Positions 1 to 5,410 of a DNA stretch of 5,410 nt are shown piece by piece (within the stretch, counting starts at the first letter, position 1; every line of letters starts with the position of its first letter). This DNA is from TMED108 sp964386795 (GTDB lineage: Bacteria; Fidelibacterota; Marinisomatia; Marinisomatales; TCS55): assembly GCA_964386795.1 (NCBI GenBank), contig CAYLUE010000079.1, positions 1-5,410 of the forward strand, in the 5' to 3' direction. The notes under the pieces are model-generated. The model worked only from the letters and a program-made list of their open reading frames with translations, had not been told where the DNA came from and did no database searches. The position numbers were made by a program, and so were the translations under genes.

Positions 1-707
1 GCAGCTTCGATAAATACTTCTGTTTTTCCGCTACCAGTAACACCATGTAATAAAAATGGGTCGAATTGATTGTTATTTAATGATTGACAAATTTTTTCAA
101 TTGATTTTTTTTGATCCTTAGTAAGATTAATTTTTTTTGTGCTGCCTGATAATGATAGATTATATATATTCGGTATTACTGATTTTTTTACTATCTGCAC
201 AGCCCTTTTAGACTCGAGCGCTTTGGATGGAGATAGGGGATTAGAAGAAAATATTTTTAATTCACTAATAGGTATAAAATCATTTTTTGTTTTTAAATAG
301 TTAATGATCTTTTTTTGGATCTGCCCAGAGATATTTTGTTTATAAAATTCCGGATCAATCTTTATATAGTTTTGTTTCTTTGGTTCATATGCAGTACTTA
401 ATTCTGATGGCAGAGCTGCCTTTGCTGCTAATCCAATAGGGGTATTATAATAACTTGATAGCCAATTAATTAACTTCCAAAGATTATCATCAAGAATAGG
501 TTTATCATCTATAACAGAGTTTATTTCTTTTATTGTGCCTTGATATTTTTTTTCTGAATAACACTTAACAACAACCCCATTGACATTTCTTTTCCCTAGA
601 GGCGCATTAACTGTTGAACCAATTAATATCTTTTTTGCAAGAAAATCTGGTATCTTATAGGAAAAAACTTGAAAGCTTGAAATAGGGAATGATATATCAG
701 CAAACAT
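1..707 (-). CDS. priA: Primosomal protein N' (PriA helicase), N-terminal part, cut by the window edge
   Basis: PriA is a superfamily 2, 3'-to-5' DNA helicase that recognises stalled forks and D-loops and reloads the replicative helicase. The frame is open from an ATG at 707 to the left edge, giving 235 complete codons with no stop. It begins MFADISFPISSF. Residues about 1-100 fit the 3'-DNA-end-binding domain and about 105-175 the winged-helix region. Helicase lobe 1 starts near residue 195 with LTKDQKKSI, followed by the Walker A block HGVTGSGKTEVF at 221-232, highly typical of PriA. Walker A Lys is residue 228, close to Lys230 of E. coli PriA, so little is missing or added upstream. The zinc-binding and C-terminal domains lie outside the window. 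A TGA lies two codons upstream in frame, so this ATG is the first possible start. The Shine-Dalgarno is poor (only GGTAAA), which would suit a low-copy protein. It is the last gene seen in the run, 51 bases after rplI. Confidence 0.93.
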   Translation of the reverse strand, partial: MFADISFPISSFQVFSYKIPDFLAKKILIGSTVNAPLGKRNVNGVVVKCYSEKKYQGTIKEINSVIDDKPILDDNLWKLINWLSSYYNTPIGLAAKAALPSELSTAYEPKKQNYIKIDPEFYKQNISGQIQKKIINYLKTKNDFIPISELKIFSSNPLSPSKALESKRAVQIVKKSVIPNIYNLSLSGSTKKINLTKDQKKSIEKICQSLNNNQFDPFLLHGVTGSGKTEVFIEA

Positions 708-758
708 AATTCAATTTACCGATATAAAAGCATACTAAACTTTTTTAGGCAAAAAAAA

Positions 759-1202
759 TTATGCCTCAACAACGTATACTTTTATTTCTTGCTCTTTGCC
801 GCTTGAAAGCTTAATGGGTATATTATGAACGCCTAATGTTTTAATAGGCTGATCAAGTAAGATTGAGTGTCTATCAATTTCAATATCTTTTTCACTTAAA
901 GCCTTATGTACGTCTAGATTAGTAACTGAACCAAACATCTTTTCTTCATCTCCAACTTCAACTTCGATAGAAATTTCCACTTTTTTCAATAAATTTGCTA
1001 ATTCTTGAGTAGCTGCAGTTTCTCTATCTGTTCGCTTTTGCGCTGTCTTTTTATGTTCAGCGACAAGCGCAATATTGCGCTTTGAGGATCGGACAGCTAT
1101 GCCGTTTGGGAAAAGAAAATTCCTAGCATAGCCAGGTTTTACAGTTACTATATCTCCAATTTCTCCTAGAGATTCATGTTCTTTTAATATTATTACTTCC
1201 AT
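759..1202 (-). CDS. rplI: 50S ribosomal protein L9
   Basis: L9 is a two-domain large-subunit protein joined by a long helix. It binds 23S rRNA near the base of the L1 stalk and affects reading-frame maintenance. The 147-residue product is normal length. The N-terminal rRNA-binding domain (1-50) carries the L9 signature: GEIGDIVTVKPGYARNFLFP around 13-32, with the GYARNFL core. A charged connecting helix follows at about 45-75 (AEHKKTAQKRTDRETAATQE). The C-terminal domain (about 80-147) includes KMFGSVTNLDV and ends in VYVVEA. The ATG lies 2 bases after the rpsR stop and is preceded by a weak Shine-Dalgarno (GAGAG, spacer 6), so its translation is probably coupled to rpsR. Nothing is missing compared with the family. 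Confidence 0.97.
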   Translation of the reverse strand: MEVIILKEHESLGEIGDIVTVKPGYARNFLFPNGIAVRSSKRNIALVAEHKKTAQKRTDRETAATQELANLLKKVEISIEVEVGDEEKMFGSVTNLDVHKALSEKDIEIDRHSILLDQPIKTLGVHNIPIKLSSGKEQEIKVYVVEA

Positions 1203-1204
1203 GG

Positions 1205-1435
1205 CTAACTCTCGCTACTTGTATTAGTATATGGCATTAGGGCAATATTGCGTGCTTTTTTTATTGCTCTAACTAATTTTCTATGCATTTTAGCGCTAGT
1301 ACCCGTTACCCTTCGAGGCATTATTTTCCCTTGGTCAGTAACAAATCGTCTCAATAGCTTTACATCTTTATAATCTATTTCTGAGATCGCATTTTCTTTG
1401 AAATAGCAATATTTTCTTTTGCTTTGAAATGCCAT
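1205..1435 (-). CDS. rpsR: 30S ribosomal protein S18
   Basis: S18 binds the central domain of 16S rRNA as a heterodimer with S6, which is encoded immediately upstream. The 76-residue length is standard. Family landmarks are KRKYCYFKEN at 6-15, EIDYKDVKLLRRF at 19-31, GKIMPRRVTGTSAK at 36-49 and the basic helix RKLVRAIKKARNIALMPYT at about 52-70. Only one cysteine (Cys10) is present at the N-terminus, as in E. coli S18, so this is not a zinc-binding multi-cysteine form. The start is 2 bases after the rpsF stop. Its strong Shine-Dalgarno lies inside the rpsF coding sequence. There is no ssb gene between rpsF and rpsR, unlike in many bacteria. Confidence 0.97.
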   Translation of the reverse strand: MAFQSKRKYCYFKENAISEIDYKDVKLLRRFVTDQGKIMPRRVTGTSAKMHRKLVRAIKKARNIALMPYTNTSSES

Positions 1436-1437
1436 AA

Positions 1438-1899
1438 TTATTTCTCCTCTTTATCTTCTTCGCTGTCAGTAGGTTCTTCTGTTGGCTTATCTTCAGTTGA
1501 TTCTTCTTCNNNNNNNNNNNNNNNNNNNNNNNNNNNNNNNNNNNNNNNNNNNNNNNNNNNNNNNNNNNNNNNNNNNNNNNNNNNNNNNNNNNNNNNNNNN
1601 NNNNNNNNNTTTTCATCAAGTAGAACTGTTTGATTTCTAACTATTGATTTTTCAAGCACCATAAATCGTTCAAATCGTTCAAGGTTTTCAACTGAATTGG
1701 TTTCAAAATGCATTAGTACATATGAACCATATTTATGCTCTTGAATATTGTATGCCAATCTCTTCTTCCCCCATACAAAATGATTGATAACATTGAATCC
1801 GTATTCTGAAACTTTATCTGAAACAGTTTTCATTGCCTGATCAATTTTGCTTTGTTCGTAATTTGGATTTACTATATATAAACTTTCATAATATCTCAT
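1438..1899 (-). CDS. rpsF: 30S ribosomal protein S6 with acidic C-terminal tail, interrupted by an assembly gap
   Basis: S6 pairs with S18 on the platform of the small subunit. The first 96 residues form a complete S6 core: MRYYESLYIVNP at 1-12, WGKKRLAYNI at 43-52, YGSYVLMHFE at 57-66 and the LERFERFMVLEKSIVRNQTV region at about 73-92. After LLDE the sequence enters 100 Ns. It resumes in the same nominal frame with 23 residues ending in EEDKEEK, of which 13 are Glu or Asp. The true length is unknown because a run of exactly 100 Ns is usually a placeholder. The tail is assigned to S6 by frame, by its direct abutment to rpsR, and because S6 proteins commonly carry acidic C-termini. It does not end in the DDDIPF-like motif expected of SSB, the main alternative gene at this place. 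The start follows an excellent Shine-Dalgarno, 18 bases after the hppA stop. Confidence 0.93.
   Translation of the reverse strand: MRYYESLYIVNPNYEQSKIDQAMKTVSDKVSEYGFNVINHFVWGKKRLAYNIQEHKYGSYVLMHFETNSVENLERFERFMVLEKSIVRNQTVLLDEXXXXXXXXXXXXXXXXXXXXXXXXXXXXXXXXXXEEESTEDKPTEEPTDSEEDKEEK
1444..1449 (-). promoter_or_regulatory. Shine-Dalgarno of rpsR, inside rpsF
   Basis: GAGGAG on the minus strand, 8 bases before the rpsR ATG, is also two Glu codons of the S6 tail (KEEK, then stop). The glutamate-rich end of S6 therefore doubles as the ribosome binding site of S18, tying translation of the two partner proteins together. Confidence 0.8.
1510..1609. other. Assembly gap (100 Ns) inside rpsF
   Basis: Exactly 100 undetermined bases lie between the S6 core and its acidic tail. 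The round number suggests a scaffold placeholder rather than a measured length. The left edge falls on a codon boundary of the tail and the right edge leaves two bases (AA) of an incomplete codon. A true gap length of 1 modulo 3, as 100 is, would keep the frame. The flanking GAA/GAG-rich sequence is low in complexity, which may be why the assembly broke here. Confidence 0.98.
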
Positions 1900-1905
1900 T
1901 TAAAT

Positions 1906-1912
1906 CTCCTTA
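1906..1912 (-). promoter_or_regulatory. Shine-Dalgarno of rpsF
   Basis: AAGGAGA on the minus strand lies 6 bases before the ATG of rpsF, in the 18-base space after the hppA stop. It is a near-perfect match to the anti-Shine-Dalgarno and confirms the start that gives the canonical MRYYE N-terminus. Confidence 0.85.
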
Positions 1913-1917
1913 AAATT

Positions 1918-4080
1918 CTAAGCAATCAGTGGCGCAATTACTAATGACACTACGGACATAAGTTTAATTAATATGTTTAGTGATGGACCCGATGTGTCTT
2001 TAAATGGGTCTCCTACTGTATCGCCAACAACAGCAGCTTTGTGAGCTTCTGAGCCTTTTCCGTAGGATTCACCATCTACACTAATCCCTTCTTCAATCAT
2101 TTTTTTAGCATTATCCCAAGCGCCGCCGGCGTTTGATTGGAAAATTGCCATTAATACTCCACATACCGTCACTCCAGCTAATAGCCCTCCAAGTATCTGT
2201 GGTCCTAAATCGCTTCCAATTAACTTTGGTCCAAAGCCAAATACTACTGGTGTGATAACAGCCAATAGCCCCGGCATAACCATTTCTTTTATTGCCGCTT
2301 GTGTAGAGATTTCTACACATCGACCGTGATCCGCTTTGGTTAGGCCTAATTCGTAAACTTCACGATCTTCTTTAGACCATTTTGATTCTTCACTTTTATT
2401 TAAAATATCTAATGCAGATTTAAGTTCAGGTATATCTCTAAACTGGCGACGAACTTCTTCAATCATTGACATGGCTGCTCTTCCAACTGCACCCATAGCC
2501 ATGGATGAAAAAAGAAATGGTAACATTCCGCCAATAAACAGTCCTGCCATTACTGCGGGGTTTGAAATATCAATTCCTTTATCGATAATTCCGCTCTTTA
2601 CCATATAAGCAGCAAACAAGGCTAAAGTTGTTAACGCCGCAGAGCCTATCGCAAAACCCTTCCCTATTGCAGCAGTCGTATTTCCTACGGCATCTAATTT
2701 ATCTGTTCTTTCTCGAACTTCTTTGGGAAGTTCAGCCATTTCAGCAATGCCGCCCGCATTATCAGAAATTGGTCCATATGCATCTACTGCAAGTTGAATG
2801 CCAGTATTAGCAAGCATGCCTAATGCAGCCATTGCCACACCATAAAGTCCTGCAAAGTAATGCGCACCAACTATGGCGGCTGCAATAATAAAAATAGGTC
2901 CAGCGGTTGATTGCATGCCAACGCCAAGGCCAGCAATAATATTTGTTGCAGGACCTGTTAATGACTGACGTGCAATGGATAGAGTTGGTGAAGTATTTGT
3001 CCCTGTATAGTGTTCGGTTATCATACCAATGCCAAGCCCAGCAAATAGGCCAATTGTTGAGGCCCAAAAAACACCTAAGCTTGTATAAGTATTATTACCT
3101 AAAATAAATGAATCAGGTAAAAGGTTTGTAATCAGTAAATACATAACAGCAACCATGATTGCAGATGATCCAAATTCACCAATGTTTAAGGCTTTTTGGG
3201 GATTACCACCTTCTTTAACAGAGACAAGAAATGTGCCAATAATTGAAACCATAATTCCAGAAGCTGCTATAACCAAAGGTAGTAGAACAAAAGATGCATC
3301 AAATGAACCAAATGATAAAATAGTAGCACCGAGTACCATCGATGCTATAATTGAACCAACATAAGATTCAAATAAATCAGCACCCATTCCAGCAACATCA
3401 CCAACATTGTCTCCTACATTATCTGCAATAGTTGCGGGGTTTAGCGGGTGATCTTCTGGAATGCCAGCCTCTACTTTTCCAACTAGGTCAGCACCGACAT
3501 CAGCTGCTTTGGTATAAATGCCTCCCCCAACTCTTGCAAACAGAGCAATGGATGATGCACCTAATGAAAACCCAGAAATAACATTTAAAATCTTATTATA
3601 GTCTCCATCAAAATACGAAAGATAAAACATAAAGAGAGTGCTGAGCCCTATAACGCCAAGCCCAACTACTGAAAGACCCATAACTGATCCACCAGTAAAT
3701 GCCACATTTAAAGCAGGGGCTAATCCGGTTCGTGCTGCATTTGTAGTTCTATTATTAGCTTTTGTTGCTACGCGCATTCCCAAAAATCCAGCCAGACCTG
3801 AGGCTGATGCTCCAATAATAAAAGATAATGCTACAAGTGCACTTGATCCTTCTTTATTATAATTTGCAAAACCTAAAAGGCATGCAACTACTAAAACAAA
3901 TATTGCCAATACTCTATATTCGGCTTTAAGAAAAGCCATCGCTCCTTTAGCAATATCTTGACCAATGCGTTCCATTTTATCGGTACCTTGATCCTGCTTA
4001 TTGATCCAACTTGTCTTCCAAAATGCAAATAACATTGCGATTATTCCTGAACAAGTTGCTAAATACAAAAGATTATCCAC
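1918..4080 (-). CDS. hppA: Membrane-bound cation-pumping pyrophosphatase, predicted K+-dependent and Na+-type
   Basis: This integral membrane enzyme hydrolyses cytoplasmic pyrophosphate and pumps H+ and/or Na+ outward. The 720 residues and about 16 hydrophobic segments match the family. The pyrophosphate site is intact: DVGADLVGKVE at 194-204, ADNVGDNVGDVAG at 219-231, DAYGPISDNAGG at 433-444, DKLDAVGNTT at 460-469 and GDTVGDPFKDTSGPS at 686-700. After GNTT comes Ala470 (with Gly473), the K+-dependent pattern; K+-independent enzymes have Lys there (GNTTKA). Asp235, Glu238 and Lys705 match the Thermotoga ion gate (Asp243, Glu246, Lys707). Glu238 is three residues after the Asp, as in Na+-transporting enzymes; in plant H+ pumps the Glu is four residues further on. 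A dual Na+/H+ pump remains possible. Translation starts at GTG, fixed by AGGAG six bases upstream and an in-frame TAG just before it. It lies between pth and rpsF, an unusual position. Confidence 0.97.
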   Translation of the reverse strand: MDNLLYLATCSGIIAMLFAFWKTSWINKQDQGTDKMERIGQDIAKGAMAFLKAEYRVLAIFVLVVACLLGFANYNKEGSSALVALSFIIGASASGLAGFLGMRVATKANNRTTNAARTGLAPALNVAFTGGSVMGLSVVGLGVIGLSTLFMFYLSYFDGDYNKILNVISGFSLGASSIALFARVGGGIYTKAADVGADLVGKVEAGIPEDHPLNPATIADNVGDNVGDVAGMGADLFESYVGSIIASMVLGATILSFGSFDASFVLLPLVIAASGIMVSIIGTFLVSVKEGGNPQKALNIGEFGSSAIMVAVMYLLITNLLPDSFILGNNTYTSLGVFWASTIGLFAGLGIGMITEHYTGTNTSPTLSIARQSLTGPATNIIAGLGVGMQSTAGPIFIIAAAIVGAHYFAGLYGVAMAALGMLANTGIQLAVDAYGPISDNAGGIAEMAELPKEVRERTDKLDAVGNTTAAIGKGFAIGSAALTTLALFAAYMVKSGIIDKGIDISNPAVMAGLFIGGMLPFLFSSMAMGAVGRAAMSMIEEVRRQFRDIPELKSALDILNKSEESKWSKEDREVYELGLTKADHGRCVEISTQAAIKEMVMPGLLAVITPVVFGFGPKLIGSDLGPQILGGLLAGVTVCGVLMAIFQSNAGGAWDNAKKMIEEGISVDGESYGKGSEAHKAAVVGDTVGDPFKDTSGPSLNILIKLMSVVSLVIAPLIA

Positions 4081-4086
4081 TAAATA

Positions 4087-4091
4087 CTCCT
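4087..4091 (-). promoter_or_regulatory. Shine-Dalgarno that sets the GTG start of hppA
   Basis: AGGAG on the minus strand, 6 bases before GTG at 4080, within the 27-base space after pth. An in-frame TAG at 4092-4090 rules out any longer product, and the next Met (residue 16) is already inside the first membrane helix. GTG is therefore the only good start. Confidence 0.85.
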
Positions 4092-4107
4092 AGGTTTAAA
4101 TTGATTA

Positions 4108-4662
4108 TCAAGCATTATATTGATTCATTGTTTTGTTTAATCCATTATTTATTATGGATTCCACAGCATCAGCAGCTTTTACTATCACTTCATTTGCCAA
4201 TACTTGATCTTTTTTTCTAAAATTCTTTAAAACATATTCTTCAGCTGGTCTTAGGTTTTTGCCAGCAGCTATCCCAAATCTGATTCTAGGAAATTGTGTA
4301 TTACCTAATCGATATATAATTGATTCCATCCCTCTGTGACAACCGTCGCCACCTGAAGGCTTAATCCTTAAACTACCTAATGGTAAATCAACATCATCAA
4401 ATATGACATAAAAATTTTCTAATTTCAAATTCCATCTTTTTATAATAGACTTTATAATTATGCCACTATTATTCATACCAGTCGTTGGTTTAATTAATAA
4501 CACTTTGCTATCATTATTTTCAGCATAGACATAATCACTATCTCCAGGAAGAAAATTAATTTTCCATCTCCTACATAGTTCATCTAATACCCAAAATCCT
4601 GCATTGTGCTTCGTATCTGCATAATGATTACCAGGATTACCTAAACCCATAAATGAAATCAT
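4108..4662 (-). CDS. pth: Peptidyl-tRNA hydrolase
   Basis: Pth cleaves the ester bond of peptidyl-tRNA released by stalled ribosomes, recycling tRNA in the cytoplasm. The 184-residue product is normal length (E. coli has about 194). Family landmarks are GLGNPGNHYADTKHNAGFW at 6-24, with Asn9 and catalytic His19 (E. coli Asn10, His20); KPTTGMNNSG at 58-67, with Asn64 matching E. coli Asn68; FDDVDLPLGSLRIKPSGG at 88-105, with Asp89 matching Asp93; and FPRIRFGI at 124-131. The usual GGHNG loop reads GCHRG at 107-111, so the residue aligned with E. coli Asn114 is Arg. The ATG shares one base with the rplY stop (TAATG), with GAGGAA just upstream, so the two are translationally coupled. The rplY-pth pair is a common bacterial arrangement. 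All other key residues are present, so it is probably active. Confidence 0.96.
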   Translation of the reverse strand: MISFMGLGNPGNHYADTKHNAGFWVLDELCRRWKINFLPGDSDYVYAENNDSKVLLIKPTTGMNNSGIIIKSIIKRWNLKLENFYVIFDDVDLPLGSLRIKPSGGDGCHRGMESIIYRLGNTQFPRIRFGIAAGKNLRPAEEYVLKNFRKKDQVLANEVIVKAADAVESIINNGLNKTMNQYNA

Positions 4663-5363
4663 TATTCCTCTTTTGAATTTCCTTCAGATGAATCATCTTT
4701 TTCTGATCCTTTATCACTATCTGTAGTTTCTTTTGCATCTGCTTGCTCTTCACCTTCTGCTGGCTCTTCTCCTTCTTCAAGATCATCGCTTTCTTCAACC
4801 TCTGGTTCAACTTCAGCTTTTGGCGGAGCACATATAGCAATTGTAGTATCTTCAGCTGAGACAAGTACTGTGTCATCAGGAAGTGCAATATCAATAGCCG
4901 TTATAGTTCCATTTAATTCTAAGTTAGTAATATCAACATCAATATTATCTGGGACATCTGTAGGGAAGCACTCCAATTCTATTGAGGTTGCTGCCTGAGA
5001 TACAATACCACCTTCAACAGCTCCAACAGCATCACCAATTAAATTAATAGGAATGCTAAATTTCATTTTTACATCTCTTCTAACTCGCAATAAATCAAGA
5101 TGAATTATTTCTTCGGTTACAGGGTGATATTGGGCTTCTTTTACTGTGACATAAATTGTGTTTCCATCTAATTCCATCTCAAAAACATGTTGTCCTGACT
5201 GTATTGCCTGGTGCAAAACTTTTTTATCAATGGACATGTTTTGATTTGATTCGCCTTTGTAATAATAATTAACCGGTATTTTGCCGGTCCTTCTTAAAGA
5301 ACGCGAAGCTGCATTTCCAGTTTGTTCTCTTTGCTCTACATCGAGTTTAAAAAATGATTCCAT
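4662..5363 (-). CDS. rplY: 50S ribosomal protein L25, CTC/TL5 type, with acidic tail
   Basis: L25 binds 5S rRNA on the central protuberance of the large subunit. The 233-residue product is the long two-domain CTC form rather than the short (about 94-residue) E. coli form. Residues 1 to about 92 are the 5S-binding beta-barrel: a TGNAASRSLRRTGKIPVNYY region at 15-34 and QYHPVTEEIIHLDLLRV at 78-94. Residues about 95-180 form the second (TL5 C-terminal-like) domain, with GGIVSQAATSIELECFP at 118-134 and LPDDTVLVSAED at 161-172. From about 184 to the end, 24 of 50 residues are Glu or Asp; this tail is presumably disordered. The ATG lies 14 bases after a probable prs stop, with only a modest Shine-Dalgarno (TTAGGT). 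CTC-type proteins in Bacillus are stress-linked, but nothing here shows that. Confidence 0.95.
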   Translation of the reverse strand: MESFFKLDVEQREQTGNAASRSLRRTGKIPVNYYYKGESNQNMSIDKKVLHQAIQSGQHVFEMELDGNTIYVTVKEAQYHPVTEEIIHLDLLRVRRDVKMKFSIPINLIGDAVGAVEGGIVSQAATSIELECFPTDVPDNIDVDITNLELNGTITAIDIALPDDTVLVSAEDTTIAICAPPKAEVEPEVEESDDLEEGEEPAEGEEQADAKETTDSDKGSEKDDSSEGNSKEE

Positions 5364-5377
5364 AATATTTACCTAAT

Positions 5378-5410
5378 TTAAAATTCAAATAGTGCGCTAA
5401 CTGATTTACC
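5378..5410 (-). CDS. prs: Probable ribose-phosphate pyrophosphokinase, last 10 codons only
   Basis: The open frame entering from the right edge encodes GKSVSALFEF and a TAA stop, 14 bases before rplY. The SVSxLF ending is the usual C-terminus of bacterial PRPP synthase, and prs-rplY-pth is a well-known gene order (prs-ctc-pth in Bacillus). Prs makes PRPP from ATP and ribose-5-phosphate for nucleotide, His and Trp synthesis. With only ten residues visible, the call rests on this short motif plus context. Confidence 0.62.
   Translation of the reverse strand, partial: GKSVSALFEF

Noticed and set aside
732..745. Small hairpin CTAAA-AAAG-TTTAG between rplI and priA
   Set aside because: The 5-base-pair AT-rich stem is too weak to be a terminator or a protein site without further support.
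708..758. Possible promoter for priA in the 51-base space after rplI (TTGCCT with TTTATA- or TATATC-like boxes)
   Set aside because: The best pairs match only weakly at either box, or have spacers of about 18-20 bases. In AT-rich sequence such matches arise by chance.
741..766. Short inverted repeat (AGGCA / TGCCT) around the rplI stop codon, with a T run, as a possible terminator
   Set aside because: The stem is only 5 base pairs, and the T run sits in the loop rather than after the stem. Neither strand has a U tract following the hairpin.
1438..1509. Acidic end after the gap as the C-terminus of a hidden single-stranded DNA-binding protein (ssb often lies between rpsF and rpsR)
   Set aside because: SSB tails end in a DDDIPF-like motif, while this one ends in EEDKEEK. 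It is in frame with S6 across the nominal gap, so an S6 tail is simpler, although the gap cannot prove it.
1424..1633. Plus-strand open frame rich in serine across the gap
   Set aside because: It is the complement of the GAA/GAG-rich S6 tail, and half of it is Ns. No Shine-Dalgarno or family resemblance is seen.
2111..3364. Several open frames of 60-86 codons on both strands within hppA
   Set aside because: They overlap a fully convincing membrane pyrophosphatase reading frame. Their products show no recognisable motif, and the compositions look like frame shadows.
1..5410. A novel defence, mobile or RNA-based system
   Set aside because: Every stretch over 300 bases is filled by a recognisable housekeeping gene. 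I saw no repeat array, transposase, integrase, toxin-antitoxin pair or structured non-coding region.

Overview
The window is a single run of housekeeping genes, all on the minus strand, with almost no space between them. In transcription order (right to left) they are: the last codons of a probable prs, then rplY/ctc (L25), pth, hppA (membrane pyrophosphatase), rpsF (S6), rpsR (S18), rplI (L9) and the first third of priA, which runs off the left edge. Gaps between genes are 14, -1, 27, 18, 2, 2 and 51 bases. I see no credible internal terminator, so this reads as one operon whose promoter lies beyond the right edge.

The DNA is AT-rich and clearly bacterial. The prs-rplY-pth order and the rpsF-rpsR-rplI order are each widespread. 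L25 is the long two-domain CTC form with an acidic tail, and the pyrophosphatase carries K+-dependent and Na+-type signatures. Together these suggest a free-living, possibly marine, bacterium outside the Gammaproteobacteria. A lineage such as Marinimicrobia (SAR406) or a Bacteroidota/Chlorobiota relative is a guess from gene style only. The run of exactly 100 Ns shows that this is a draft or metagenome-derived scaffold.

Functionally the block serves translation and its by-products. Prs makes PRPP, and PRPP consumption releases pyrophosphate. L25, S6, S18 and L9 are ribosomal proteins. Pth recycles peptidyl-tRNA dropped by stalled ribosomes. HppA hydrolyses pyrophosphate and uses the energy to pump cations. 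PriA restarts collapsed replication forks. I found no CRISPR, mobile element, tRNA, rRNA or defence-type system, and every stretch over 300 bases is coding. The points worth a second look are hppA sitting inside this translation cluster, the pump's predicted ion specificity, glutamate-rich tails on both S6 and L25 (the S6 tail interrupted by the assembly gap), and a non-standard residue in the substrate-binding loop of Pth.
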